Shown here: positions 51,301 through 59,371 of the stretch, piece by piece | Position numbering within the stretch: position 1 is the first letter of the stretch | How the letters are laid out: the number at the start of each line of letters is the position of its first letter | Translations under genes and position numbers: made by a program | The notes under the pieces: generated by a model | The model's database searches: none | Told to the model about the DNA's origin: nothing | Seen by the model: only the letters and a program-made list of their open reading frames with translations | From: Anaerolineae bacterium | Lineage (GTDB): Bacteria > Chloroflexota > Anaerolineae > Aggregatilineales > J027 | Direction: 5' to 3' | DNA: 64,000 nt | NCBI GenBank assembly: GCA_008933735.1 | Contig: WBUL01000006.1 | Coordinates: 150,039-214,038 of the forward strand

Positions 51301-51732
51301 CTACTGCTGCAAGGGAACTCCAAAAGGTTCGTTACGTTCGGCACGAGCATCCAGCGTAAGCTGCAAATCCTCTGGGAAGTCATAAACCAGTGGGTCATGG
51401 TACACGCGCTGCCCAAACAGACTGGTGATCTGGTCATTGACCAGACTCGCGGTGTCTGTGCGCGAGAGGCTGGTAATTGCCACACTGTAACGGCGTGGTA
51501 CATGCTGAATCAGTGACAAATCATGAACCACAATCGTGCGAAAGGTTTCCCAGTATTTCCGTGCCGCCACAAAGAGATAATCCACGCTCACGCCTGGTGC
51601 AAGATAGAGAAAGTGAAAATCTGCTTTCTGGGTGGGTGGGGTATCATCCTGACGGCGAGCAGTGCTGGTTTTCGCCTCTACATCTTCGATGATTCGGGAA
51701 AGGGGATTTTCCCACAATCCGTAATCTGGCAT
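51301..51732 (-). CDS. Hypothetical protein paralogous to the C-terminal domain of the glycosidase-like protein
   Basis: A 143-residue protein. Its core (about 38-115) aligns with the end of the downstream glycosidase-like protein: HFLYLAPGVSVDYLF versus HFIVLAPGIDEEWFF, RKYWETFRTIVVHD versus RFYWDRFRPTLMTVH, and ending SLVNDQI versus DLMNEQI. Function is unknown. GGGGAG lies seven bases before the ATG, and the gene directly abuts the KARI-like stop codon. Two adjacent copies of the same domain, one free and one fused, suggest a shared binding role in this operon. Confidence 0.6.
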   Translation of the reverse strand: MPDYGLWENPLSRIIEDVEAKTSTARRQDDTPPTQKADFHFLYLAPGVSVDYLFVAARKYWETFRTIVVHDLSLIQHVPRRYSVAITSLSRTDTASLVNDQITSLFGQRVYHDPLVYDFPEDLQLTLDARAERNEPFGVPLQQ

Positions 51733-52731
51733 TCAAGAACTCCCCTGCATATCTTGCTTTGATTGTAGTACAGCTTGTTCCGTTCGCCAAAGCAGCGACT
51801 CTTTAAGGCGATTTTTTACAGCGTTCAGACGGGGATAGCCATCCGCGAATTCAGACGCCCATTCACGGGCAAATGCGCCGCTGCGAATCACTTCCAGGAT
51901 GCCTTCCATTTGCGCCGAAATTTTGCTTTCCTGAAAGCGCTCGGTCCGGGACAGCACACTGTACTGTCCCATAGGAGACATCCCCGACAGTGTCTCTCTC
52001 AGGCCATGTTCCGCCGCCTGCCGGAAAAACTCGCTCAACTCACCGGAAAGATACAACTCGCTTAAGATGGCCTCTTTGGGATAGCCTTCCTGAATAAGAA
52101 TCTGCGTTGCAGTGGCAAGAATTGTGTGCAAGACCGGCAAAATTGCCTGCTGCCAGAACAAATCCAGCTCAACTTCCTGCTGGAATGTGACTTCCAGCGC
52201 ACCCTGTTTCAGCCCACCAACTGCCAGGGCCACCGCGAGCAGTCGTTGCATCGGAGCAGCAGTGGCCCGGTGGTGCAGCGCTACATAGGTGGGATAGCCG
52301 GTTCCATTTTCATAGGCCTGCCGCACGCTTGGCCCCAGCGTGCGCGGCGCCAACAGCCCTACATCAACAAAAATTGGCGGTTCGATGAACTTGTAGGCAA
52401 TGTTATACGCCGACGCGAACAGCAGCAAATCCCCTGTTTTCAGGGCCGGGCTGACTTCTTCCAGAAAAACACGCGGCATGGCTTCGTCAGGGATGGTCAG
52501 CAGATGGATGTTGGAGTAGCGAGTCGCTTCGCCAATAGATGCTGTAGTAAATCCATCGACCCGTGCCTGCCGTGCATATTCATCCGGTGCATTACCCACC
52601 ATGACAGGCACACCACTGTCGCGCAAATTCAGGGCAAATGACCGTCCCAGGTTACCGTAACCCAACACAGCCACCCGGCAGCCTTGCAGATGGGTTAAGT
52701 GAGCATCATGTTCCCAGTAAAAATTCGTCAT
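51733..52731 (-). CDS. Ketol-acid reductoisomerase-like protein with altered active site
   Basis: A 332-residue homologue of IlvC-type KARI. The NAD(P)-binding Rossmann start is VAVLGYGNLGRSFALNLRDSG (residues 20-40, split by position), followed by a KARI-type APRTLGPSVRQAYENGTG near residue 128. The helical domain has VTFQQEVELDLFWQQAIL near 181. Two key changes are visible. The catalytic His of the family's FAHGFNIHF motif is Ser (FASAYNIAY near 105), and the second metal-binding Glu of DLFGEQ is Gln (DLFWQQ, 190-195). The Asp (190) is kept. It is thus unlikely to catalyse the branched-chain reaction. It lies inside a glycan-type operon, its start overlapping the GT2 stop (TAATG). Confidence 0.7.
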   Translation of the reverse strand: MTNFYWEHDAHLTHLQGCRVAVLGYGNLGRSFALNLRDSGVPVMVGNAPDEYARQARVDGFTTASIGEATRYSNIHLLTIPDEAMPRVFLEEVSPALKTGDLLLFASAYNIAYKFIEPPIFVDVGLLAPRTLGPSVRQAYENGTGYPTYVALHHRATAAPMQRLLAVALAVGGLKQGALEVTFQQEVELDLFWQQAILPVLHTILATATQILIQEGYPKEAILSELYLSGELSEFFRQAAEHGLRETLSGMSPMGQYSVLSRTERFQESKISAQMEGILEVIRSGAFAREWASEFADGYPRLNAVKNRLKESLLWRTEQAVLQSKQDMQGSS

Positions 52732-53465
52732 TATTTATAAAGACCACGCCACGCATTTTGCCGGATTTTGAGAATCTCCATGACCATGTTATAGGCATCG
52801 GTGATGGGCTTTACTTTCGACTGATCTTTATAAATCCAGGTGATGGGCACCTCCACGATTTTGTAACCCCGGCGCTGTGCTGCAAACAGCAGTTCGACAT
52901 CAAAAGCCCACCCGTTGATGGTCTGGAGAGGAAACAGAACATTTGCCACCTCACGGCGGAAACACTTAAAACCGCACTGTGTATCCTGCAAACCACGCAC
53001 CGCCAGAATCCGCACCAGCATGTTAAATATTCGCCCCATGATGTGGCGGTATTCGGGTTCGCCAACACGCTTTGCCCCCGGCGCTTCGCGGGAAGCAATC
53101 GCAATATCATAATTACTGAGCTGGGGAGGGATAAATTTCAACGTCTCCTCAACCGGCATCGAAAAATCAGCATCACAAATAAACAAATACTCTCCCCGTG
53201 CCTGCATCATTCCTGCCTTGACCGCCGCGCCTTTCCCCTGGGTTTTTTCCGAAATGACACAGATGTATTCATGGTTTGCCGCCGCTGCTTCCGCGATTTT
53301 TAGCGTATCATCAGTGCTGTTGTTGTTCACGATAACCACCTCAATGGAGAAATTCTGTTTTTCAACAAAGGCAACAACTTCTTGCAAGCTTTTTGGGAGG
53401 CGATCTGGGGCGGCTTCGTTATAGGCTGGAATAACCAGCGAGAGAAAGGGGCTATCAATCGGCAC
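52731..53465 (-). CDS. GT2 dolichyl/polyprenyl-phosphate glucosyltransferase-like protein (ALG5-like)
   Basis: A GT-A enzyme of 244 residues: LSLVIPAYNEAAPDRLPKSL near residue 8, VVIVNNNSTDDTLKIAE near 43, the metal-binding FICDADFSMP near 95, and IKxP-type DTQCGFKCFRREVANVLFPLQ near 160. Unlike the GT2 at 40971 it has no C-terminal membrane helices. It probably charges a polyprenyl phosphate with a sugar for the same glycan as its neighbours. Its start overlaps the preceding GT2 gene's stop by 11 bases. Confidence 0.85.
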   Translation of the reverse strand: MPIDSPFLSLVIPAYNEAAPDRLPKSLQEVVAFVEKQNFSIEVVIVNNNSTDDTLKIAEAAAANHEYICVISEKTQGKGAAVKAGMMQARGEYLFICDADFSMPVEETLKFIPPQLSNYDIAIASREAPGAKRVGEPEYRHIMGRIFNMLVRILAVRGLQDTQCGFKCFRREVANVLFPLQTINGWAFDVELLFAAQRRGYKIVEVPITWIYKDQSKVKPITDAYNMVMEILKIRQNAWRGLYK

Positions 53466-54423
53466 GAGGTTCTCCAGGAATTGGTGTCAAAATGGATTCA
53501 AGGTATAGAATAGATACACGGCGATTGGCCTGAATGACGCGCCGCTTTCGCAGCATTTTAGGCAGGTAGCGCAGCGCAGCTACCATTCCGCGTAAACGAG
53601 CACGGGCCGCTTCCCCCCGCCAGGCCCGCAGCGCATCAATCGCGATTCCGGCTTGCTGGCGAAAAATTCGGAGGCCATATTTGCGCCACAATGCGCTCGG
53701 ATAATCTTTCATCAGCACAAACAGCGTGTTTCGTCCAACATAATAGCTGGCGGTTGTCCCACCGCCAGTCGCAGACAGCTTATGATAAACAAGGGCATCC
53801 GGGATGTAAACACAGCGATACCCAGCGATCTGAGCACGCCAGCCGAGGTCAATATCTTCGACCGAAAAATAAAAATCGTCATCCAGCAGGCCTACTTCAT
53901 CCAATAGACGCCGCCGATAAATAGACGCACCGCCGCACGCCGAAAAAACATACTCTGCCCGATTAAACTGGCCTTCGTCTATCTGCCACACCCCGCGATT
54001 TCCGGGGAGACCGTCTACACGGTAAAAATCACCCGCCGCATGAAATTTCTGCCGTTCGTCAAATAACATCATCCGGGAAGCAATCATGCCCGCATCCGGG
54101 TAGCGCGAAAAGCCGTCTACTACTGCCTCCGCCCAGCGTGGGTCCGCTTCAGTATCGTTGTTCAGCAGCGCAACAAATTCCCCGTCAGCCACTTCCATGC
54201 CCGCGTTACAGGCGCCGGTGAAGCCGCGATTTTCAGGCAGTTCGATGAGCCGGACTTCAGGATAGTGCGTTCTGATGAAGTCCTGTGAGCCATCCTGTGA
54301 GGCGTTGTCCACGATAATCACTTCAAGATCAGGGTAGGTCTGCGCTCGCAGGGCATCCAGACAGGTTTGAAGAAAGTGTTTGCCGTTCCAATTGGGGATT
54401 ACAACGGAAAAACGCCCACTCAC
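53455..54423 (-). CDS. GT2 glycosyltransferase (rhamnosyltransferase-like)
   Basis: These 322 residues are of the WbbL/RfbF-like GT2 group: FSVVIPNWNGKHFLQTCLDAL at the N-terminus (counted 5-25), VIIVDNASQDGSQDFI near 35, VALLNNDTEADPRWAE near 90 with the DxD-like motif, and FFYFSVEDIDLGWRAQIAGY-type EDxDLxxR near residue 190. A basic C-terminal helix may touch the membrane. Since the gene overlaps rfbD by 4 bases, rhamnose transfer is the natural hypothesis. Confidence 0.85.
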   Translation of the reverse strand: MSGRFSVVIPNWNGKHFLQTCLDALRAQTYPDLEVIIVDNASQDGSQDFIRTHYPEVRLIELPENRGFTGACNAGMEVADGEFVALLNNDTEADPRWAEAVVDGFSRYPDAGMIASRMMLFDERQKFHAAGDFYRVDGLPGNRGVWQIDEGQFNRAEYVFSACGGASIYRRRLLDEVGLLDDDFYFSVEDIDLGWRAQIAGYRCVYIPDALVYHKLSATGGGTTASYYVGRNTLFVLMKDYPSALWRKYGLRIFRQQAGIAIDALRAWRGEAARARLRGMVAALRYLPKMLRKRRVIQANRRVSILYLESILTPIPGEPRAD

Positions 54424-55271
54424 GAGATTAACAGCCCTTCATGCTGCAAATAGGCTTGAACAGCGTCCTGCCAGGGGCGCAGGGTAATCCCCAACGCGGC
54501 GGCGGCGCTGTTCTTCAACACGCTGTATTCCGGCGGGGTCGAGGGCCGTGCATATTCAGCGGCGGAGATCTTTTCAATCTCAAGGCTCTCGAATCCGGCC
54601 AAATCAAGGACTTTTCGCGCAAATGCCCAACGCGATGCCCGCCCCGCGTTCACCAGATGATAAATCCCGTACTGCTGGGTTGAAATCAGCTTAATGATAG
54701 CTTCAGCCAGATCATAGTTATAGGTAGGTACAGCAACTTCGTTGACAACCACCCGCAGAGGCTGGCCTTCTCGCGCACGTTTCAGAATCGCGTGGATAAA
54801 GTTATTTCCTCCTTGGGCGAACAACCATGACGTTCTCACTATATAAAACTTCCGCAGATGGTCGCGCACCACCTGTTCCCCAACCATTTTGCTGTAGCCG
54901 TAGGAATTAATCGGGTGTACCGGATCATATTCTGAAATTTCTCCGGTGTTGCGCCCATCAAACACTTCATTGGTGCTGACGTAAAGCATGGCCGCATCTA
55001 CTTCCAGGCAGGCCAGCGCGACGTTTTTGGTGCCGTATCCGTTCACTCGAAGGGCTTCATCCGGATTCAAGGCACATTCATCAACGGCGGTCATAGCACC
55101 GCAATGGAGAACAAGTTCAGGCTTTAGCGTCCTTACGGTCTGCCGGATCGCTTGAAAATCGGTAAAGTCCACGCTGTCAATATCAATGCCCGTCACTTCG
55201 TGAGAATGGTTGAGGCGTTCCGCCAGTCGGCTTCCAAGCCGACCTTTAGCGCCTGTAATCAGCGTCCGCAT
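54420..55271 (-). CDS. rfbD: dTDP-4-dehydrorhamnose reductase
   Basis: NADPH-dependent last step of dTDP-L-rhamnose synthesis; 283 residues. It is an extended SDR: MRTLITGAKGRLGSRLAERL carries the glycine motif. The catalytic Tyr and Lys are in INSYGYSKMVGEQVV near residue 130, and YVSTNEVFDGRNTGEISEYD near 100 is a family signature. The VRTSWLFAQGGNNFIHAIL segment is typical of RfbD. rfbA, B and C are not in the window. It begins a run of eight genes ending at 49131. A predicted promoter lies at 55298-55326. Confidence 0.92.
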   Translation of the reverse strand: MRTLITGAKGRLGSRLAERLNHSHEVTGIDIDSVDFTDFQAIRQTVRTLKPELVLHCGAMTAVDECALNPDEALRVNGYGTKNVALACLEVDAAMLYVSTNEVFDGRNTGEISEYDPVHPINSYGYSKMVGEQVVRDHLRKFYIVRTSWLFAQGGNNFIHAILKRAREGQPLRVVVNEVAVPTYNYDLAEAIIKLISTQQYGIYHLVNAGRASRWAFARKVLDLAGFESLEIEKISAAEYARPSTPPEYSVLKNSAAAALGITLRPWQDAVQAYLQHEGLLIS

Positions 55272-55297
55272 AGTTACAATCCGTCTGCATCAAACGC

Positions 55298-55326
55298 ATT
55301 ATAACGGATTGAACACAGGTTGTGTA
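55298..55326 (-). promoter_or_regulatory. Predicted promoter of the rfbD operon
   Basis: On the minus strand TACACA (55326-55321) and a perfect TATAAT (55303-55298) are 17 bases apart, 26 bases before the rfbD ATG. The -35 element overlaps the last codons of the fructosamine-kinase gene. Confidence 0.5.
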
Positions 55327-55329
55327 TGT

Positions 55330-56193
55330 TCAGGCATAGCGGCGGGCGATACTGTCCACATGACTGCCGTAGCCTTCTCCGAACAGGTTGAGATGAACCA
55401 GCAGCGGGTAAAGTTGATACAGGGCTTTGCGTTCCATGTAACCTTTATCCAGAGGGAAAGCGGCGTTGTATGCCTCGTAAAAACGCCCCGGAAAACCGCC
55501 AAACAACTCGGTAAATGCCATTTCGACCTCCCGGTGCCCATAATATACTGCCGGGTCATAAATGACGGGAAGATCACCTGTAATACCGGAATAATTGCCA
55601 CCCCATAAATCGCCATGCAGCAGCGAAGGGGACACATCGGGCAGAATGCCGGGCAGTTTTTCGCAGAGTCTTTCCAGCAGCCGCTCCCTTTCAGGATTCA
55701 ACCGCCCATTTTGACGAGCGATCCCCATTTGCACCCGGATTCGCTGGTCACGATAGAATGCCGCCCAGCTTTGAGTCGGGGTATTGGACTGGTGCAGCCT
55801 CCCGATATAGTTGTCATGATCAAGACCGTGTTTGTCCTGTGTTATCTGATGCAGCCTTGCTAATCCTTCGCCCAAATGATCCGCAAATACTGTTGGGTTC
55901 TTTGGACGCTCAATGGGCAGCCATTCCAGCGCCAGAAATGCAGGCTTCTCTGAGGACAAAATCACCTGCGGGACTTTGAGGGTGCCAGCCGACGCCAGCA
56001 GATTTAAACCCCGTGCCTCCGCTGTGAACATGCCGGGTGGGGAATGGGGATTCCATTTCACGAAGAATCTCTCTGAGGCGGTTTCGACCTGTGCCGCTTC
56101 ATTGATGTCCCCACCACCAATCCACTGGCTGCTGACAACCGCTGTGTTCAGATGCGATTCAATCGCATGTTGGATGTCGGCGGGTAAGCTCAT
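55330..56193 (-). CDS. Fructosamine/ketosamine-3-kinase family protein
   Basis: Kinase phosphorylating ketosamines on glycated proteins so that the sugar falls off; 287 residues. Motifs are the ATP-binding FFVKWNPHSPPGMFTAEARGL near residue 45, the catalytic LLHGDLWGGNYSG near residue 185, and the metal-binding VIYDPAVYYGHREVEMAFTELFGGF near residue 205. Bacterial members prefer ribulosamines and erythrulosamines. It overlaps the LMW protein-tyrosine phosphatase gene by 4 bases, a pairing known from other bacteria and consistent with a repair unit for phosphosugar-glycated proteins. Confidence 0.9.
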   Translation of the reverse strand: MSLPADIQHAIESHLNTAVVSSQWIGGGDINEAAQVETASERFFVKWNPHSPPGMFTAEARGLNLLASAGTLKVPQVILSSEKPAFLALEWLPIERPKNPTVFADHLGEGLARLHQITQDKHGLDHDNYIGRLHQSNTPTQSWAAFYRDQRIRVQMGIARQNGRLNPERERLLERLCEKLPGILPDVSPSLLHGDLWGGNYSGITGDLPVIYDPAVYYGHREVEMAFTELFGGFPGRFYEAYNAAFPLDKGYMERKALYQLYPLLVHLNLFGEGYGSHVDSIARRYA

Positions 56194-56657
56194 AACCCAT
56201 GTTCTTCTCGAATCGCTTTCAGCAGCCCGTGCGAGGCATTTTCAATAAGTTTGTAAACATAGTCAAAGCCACCTGTGTAGTACGGATCCGGGACTTCCTT
56301 ATCGACAACCCCATTGGCGTATTCCAGAAAGGGTTTGATGACTGGTTGGGTATCCTTCGGTTGGCGAGATTGCACAGTTTCCAGATTGTCGTAGTCCATC
56401 GTAAGGATGTAATCGAAGTTTTCAAAGTCAGCACGTGCCAACTGCCGCGCTCGTCCATCATATGGAATATTGTGCTTGGCAAGTTCGCGGAGTGTGCCGC
56501 TGTGGGCACGTTCGCCAATATGCCAGCCGCCTGTCCCCGCCGAATCAACCACAATCTGGTCGCTTAACCCGGCCTCATTGACCAGATGCTGGAAGACGGC
56601 TTCCGCCATCGGTGAGCGGCAGATATTTCCCAGACAAACGAACAAAACTCGTATCAT
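56190..56657 (-). CDS. Low-molecular-weight protein-tyrosine-phosphatase
   Basis: A 155-residue LMW-PTP. The catalytic P-loop VLFVCLGNICRSPMAEAV (residues 4-21) has the CX5R Cys and Arg, and the general-acid Asp is in DPYYTGG near residue 125. It could act on phosphotyrosine of polysaccharide kinases. However, LMW-PTPs are also known to dephosphorylate ribulosamine-5-phosphates on proteins, and the 4-base overlap with the fructosamine-kinase gene favours that deglycation role here. GGAGGA, shared with the end of the frameshifted gene upstream, serves as ribosome-binding site. Confidence 0.92.
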   Translation of the reverse strand: MIRVLFVCLGNICRSPMAEAVFQHLVNEAGLSDQIVVDSAGTGGWHIGERAHSGTLRELAKHNIPYDGRARQLARADFENFDYILTMDYDNLETVQSRQPKDTQPVIKPFLEYANGVVDKEVPDPYYTGGFDYVYKLIENASHGLLKAIREEHGL

Positions 56658-56659
56658 TG

Positions 56660-56939
56660 TTATCCTCCTAAAATCCGCTTCCGCTTGCTGTTTGGAAGAA
56701 AATGAATTGTGTAGGGGTCGCCATTTTTAAACGACGGAAATTGGGAACAACTGACTTTGAACCCGATTTCCTGAATATAAGGGAAAAACACCATAAAAAA
56801 GCGACCAGAAACCAGAAATAATTCTTTGTGCTGCTGGCGAAACTCCTGTGATATACCCTGCTTGATTCTGGGATAAATCATTTTCAGTAAAACCAAACTG
56901 CTGCTCAAAAAGCGCCTGGTAGGTAAGGCCTTTTCCCAT
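56660..56939 (-). pseudogene. Small frameshifted gene upstream of the LMW phosphatase
   Basis: One frame starts at 56939 with GGTGA seven bases before the ATG and reads MGKGLTYQALFEQQFGFTEN, continuing through NQAGY before losing sense. The coherent reading then moves to another frame at about 56856-56846 (SQEFRQQHKELF) and runs through KNGDPYTIHFLPNSKRK to a stop at 56660, three bases before the next start. The joined product would be about 93 residues, with a start pattern FTENDLSQNQAGY-SQEFRQQ that suggests one small domain. A one-base insertion (or two-base loss) near GGGTATATCACAG explains it. It may be a decayed gene, an assembly error or a programmed shift. Confidence 0.45.
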
Positions 56940-57018
56940 ACGATGTTCACCAATTTCGCAAATTGCTTTAATCTGATATAACTACATGAAACAGATTTTT
57001 TCTGGGACACAGGTTATT

Positions 57019-57846
57019 ATGGATCAGGACAACATCCCTTCAACAGAACTGCTGCCAGATGACGATACCAAACAACTGTCACCGGGAAAGATGATGTCCC
57101 CTGTGCCGGGCAAGGTTTCGCCCGTGCGGCCTGAGCATCCAGAACCCTACCGTCCCCGTATTAAGCCGACCCGCCCCGCCAAGCCAGAAGTACCTGTGAC
57201 CATGCCAGAGCGGCAGGTATTTATGGATGAGGTCGAAACGGTTGGACTATCTTCATACGAAAAAGCAAAGCTGGCAATAGAAAAACTGCGCGAAAAAATG
57301 AATGAGGTCGCCAGGGAATTTTCGGAAGGGGTGATCAACCAGGCACAGTTCAACGCGATTTACCGCTACTACTCCGAAAAACGGGATATTACGGAGCTCC
57401 TTCTGGAACGCAATCCTGAATCTGATGCCTGGAAATCGGTCATTAACACCGAACATACCCGTTTTTTGCGCGAGCATTTTGCGGCAAAAATCCTCTCCTT
57501 TGGGATTTACCGCATTGACGCCGGGGAACAGATCGTGCATCAGGGCAGTTTACGGCTGCCGCCTGACCAGCTTTCCCCCATTTTTGCTAAACTGAATAAA
57601 TTGATAGAGGAAGGGCGCATCCCCGGCCCGGCGCGGCGGCAGTTAAAGGATGAACGCTGGGTGGTATTGATTCCTGGCAAAATCACGGCCTCCGTCGCTA
57701 TATTTTCGCTTGAACCTGCTCCGATGCAGCGGCAGTTGATTGAGGATCTTCACCGCGATTTTGAACGTGCCAACGAGAAAAACCTACAGATGGGCAATTT
57801 TGACCCGCGTTTTATGGTCTTCCCGCATCGTGTCCTGTTTGAATAA
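57019..57846 (+). CDS. Hypothetical protein with a Pro-rich N-terminus and helical core
   Basis: A 275-residue soluble protein with no recognised family. The first 70 residues are disordered-looking and rich in Pro and Lys/Arg. A helical segment YEKAKLAIEKLREKMNEVAREF (about 82-103, given by position) with FSEGVINQAQFNAIYRYYSEKRDI resembles short SHOCT-like oligomerisation helices. A C-terminal alpha/beta part (about 145-275) follows, with WVVLIPGKITASVAIFSLEP and MVFPHRVLFE. CAGG lies before the ATG; an upstream ATG at 56986 is possible. It precedes the yfiH-ygg cluster by a few bases and may be co-transcribed with it. Confidence 0.6.
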   Translation: MDQDNIPSTELLPDDDTKQLSPGKMMSPVPGKVSPVRPEHPEPYRPRIKPTRPAKPEVPVTMPERQVFMDEVETVGLSSYEKAKLAIEKLREKMNEVAREFSEGVINQAQFNAIYRYYSEKRDITELLLERNPESDAWKSVINTEHTRFLREHFAAKILSFGIYRIDAGEQIVHQGSLRLPPDQLSPIFAKLNKLIEEGRIPGPARRQLKDERWVVLIPGKITASVAIFSLEPAPMQRQLIEDLHRDFERANEKNLQMGNFDPRFMVFPHRVLFE

Positions 57847-57872
57847 ACGTGGTTAATAACAGGAGTGATATT

Positions 57873-58652
57873 TTGCGACGGATTGAAACCGACGGCTTAG
57901 TCTATTACCAGTTTGAAATGTGGGCAGAAAAGCCGATCAAACATGGTATCTTTACCCGGTTGGGCGGCGTGAGTCCCGCTCCCTGGGGCACCTTAAATCT
58001 GGGTGGCACGGTAGGCGACTCTCCTGCTGCGGTGGCGGAAAATCACCGCCGGATGTATGACACACTGGGCGTAAATCGCCAGCGCATTTGCACCGTCTGG
58101 CAGGTTCACAGTGCTGATACTGTCATCGCTTATGAACCCGCCCCGAATCGTAAGTGGCTGGATCGGGCTGACGGAATGGTGACGGCTCAAAAGGACACCC
58201 CTCTGGCGATGCGCTTTGCGGACTGCGTACCCCTTCTGTATTATGATCCGACGCACTCGGTCATAGGCCTGTCACACGCGGGCTGGCGCGGCACGCTCAG
58301 TGGTGCACAGATCAGTGTGGTGGAAACGATGCAGGATGCCTTTGGCTGCCGCCCAGAGGATATTCAGGTCGGTATCGGCCCTAGCATAGGGCCGGATCAC
58401 TTTCAGGTCGGGGAAGAAGTCGTCGCTGCATTTGAAGAAGCCTACGGTTCACTGAACGGGCTATTGCAACGTGCCGAAGATGGCTCCGCTTACCTCGATC
58501 TATGGGAGGCGAACCGCCGCAAGCTGATCGAGGCGGGCGTTGAGCAGATTGAAGTTGCTGCCATCTGTACTGCCTCCAATATCGACGAATTTTTCTCTCA
58601 CCGGGCGGAAAAAGGCCGCACCGGACGTTTTGGAGCCGTCATTTCCTTATGA
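57873..58652 (+). CDS. pgeF: YfiH/LACC1-family purine nucleoside phosphorylase (peptidoglycan editing factor PgeF)
   Basis: Multicopper-oxidase-like fold family (YfiH/PgeF), reported as purine nucleoside phosphorylase/adenosine deaminase and as a cell-wall editing factor. Zn/active-site motifs are present: VWQVHSADTVIAYE near residue 72, AMRFADCVPLLYYDPTHSVIG near 113, and LSHAGWRGTLSG near 135. The annotated TTG at 57873 has AGGAG eight bases upstream, and that site would be coding if the longer GTG start at 57849 were used. It overlaps yggS by 4 bases, the usual order in Gram-positive and Chloroflexota genomes. Confidence 0.85.
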   Translation: MRRIETDGLVYYQFEMWAEKPIKHGIFTRLGGVSPAPWGTLNLGGTVGDSPAAVAENHRRMYDTLGVNRQRICTVWQVHSADTVIAYEPAPNRKWLDRADGMVTAQKDTPLAMRFADCVPLLYYDPTHSVIGLSHAGWRGTLSGAQISVVETMQDAFGCRPEDIQVGIGPSIGPDHFQVGEEVVAAFEEAYGSLNGLLQRAEDGSAYLDLWEANRRKLIEAGVEQIEVAAICTASNIDEFFSHRAEKGRTGRFGAVISL

Positions 58653-59365
58653 TCGCCGAGAACATCATTTATGTGCAGGATCGCATCACGGCGGCGTGCC
58701 GGCGTGCCGGACGTTCGCCAGAAGAAGTGACCCTGGTTGCGGTTTCCAAAACCAAACCGGTGTCGGATATTTTGCAGGCATTTGAATGCGGCATTACGAA
58801 CTTCGGGGAAAACCGCCTGGAAGAAGCCGCGCAAAAATTACCTGATCTGGCAGGCCAAGCCCTTCGCTGGCACATGATCGGTCACGTACAGAGTCGTAAA
58901 TCGGATGAGGTCGCGGCACTCGGTTTTCATTTAATCCACTCGCTGGATTCAGTCAAATTAGCACGCCGCTACAGCAGATTTGCCGTAGCAAAAGGAATTA
59001 CCCTGCCAGTTTTGCTTGAAGTCAATGTCTCCGGTGAAGCGACGAAAAGTGGGTGGATCGCGTATAATTGGGAAAAGGATGATGCAGTACGCCTGACTCT
59101 GTGGCATGATATAGAAGTGGTGTTGACTCTACCAGGGCTGGACGTTCAGGGGTTGATGACGATGGCGCCTATCGTTGAAAACATGGAAGAAACACGGCCT
59201 GTCTTTCAATCGTTGGCGGCGCTGCGAAATAACCTGAAGCAGACTTTTCCTGACAGAAACTGGCAGCACCTCAGCATGGGTATGACCGATGATTTTGACG
59301 TTGCCATTGAGGAAGGCGCTACCCTCGTAAGAATTGGTCGCGCTATTTTTGGCGAACGGGAGTAA
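58649..59365 (+). CDS. YggS-family pyridoxal-phosphate homeostasis protein
   Basis: A PLP-binding TIM-barrel protein (PLPBP/YggS) that buffers PLP in the cytosol; 238 residues. The PLP Lys is in TLVAVSKTKPVSD near residue 36, NFGENRLEEAAQK near 52, WHMIGHVQSRKSDEV near 75, and the phosphate site is in HLSMGMTDDFDVAIEEGATLVRIG-like MGMTDDFDVA near residue 210. A stretch of about 20 residues near 125 (SGWIAYNWEKDD) is longer than in E. coli YggS. It overlaps pgeF by 4 bases and is followed by yggT and yggU. Confidence 0.92.
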   Translation: MIAENIIYVQDRITAACRRAGRSPEEVTLVAVSKTKPVSDILQAFECGITNFGENRLEEAAQKLPDLAGQALRWHMIGHVQSRKSDEVAALGFHLIHSLDSVKLARRYSRFAVAKGITLPVLLEVNVSGEATKSGWIAYNWEKDDAVRLTLWHDIEVVLTLPGLDVQGLMTMAPIVENMEETRPVFQSLAALRNNLKQTFPDRNWQHLSMGMTDDFDVAIEEGATLVRIGRAIFGERE

Positions 59366-59371
59366 GGAATT

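Noticed and set aside
52638..53303. A 221-codon plus-strand open frame opposite the ALG5-like gene
   Set aside because: Antisense shadow of a confidently identified glycosyltransferase.
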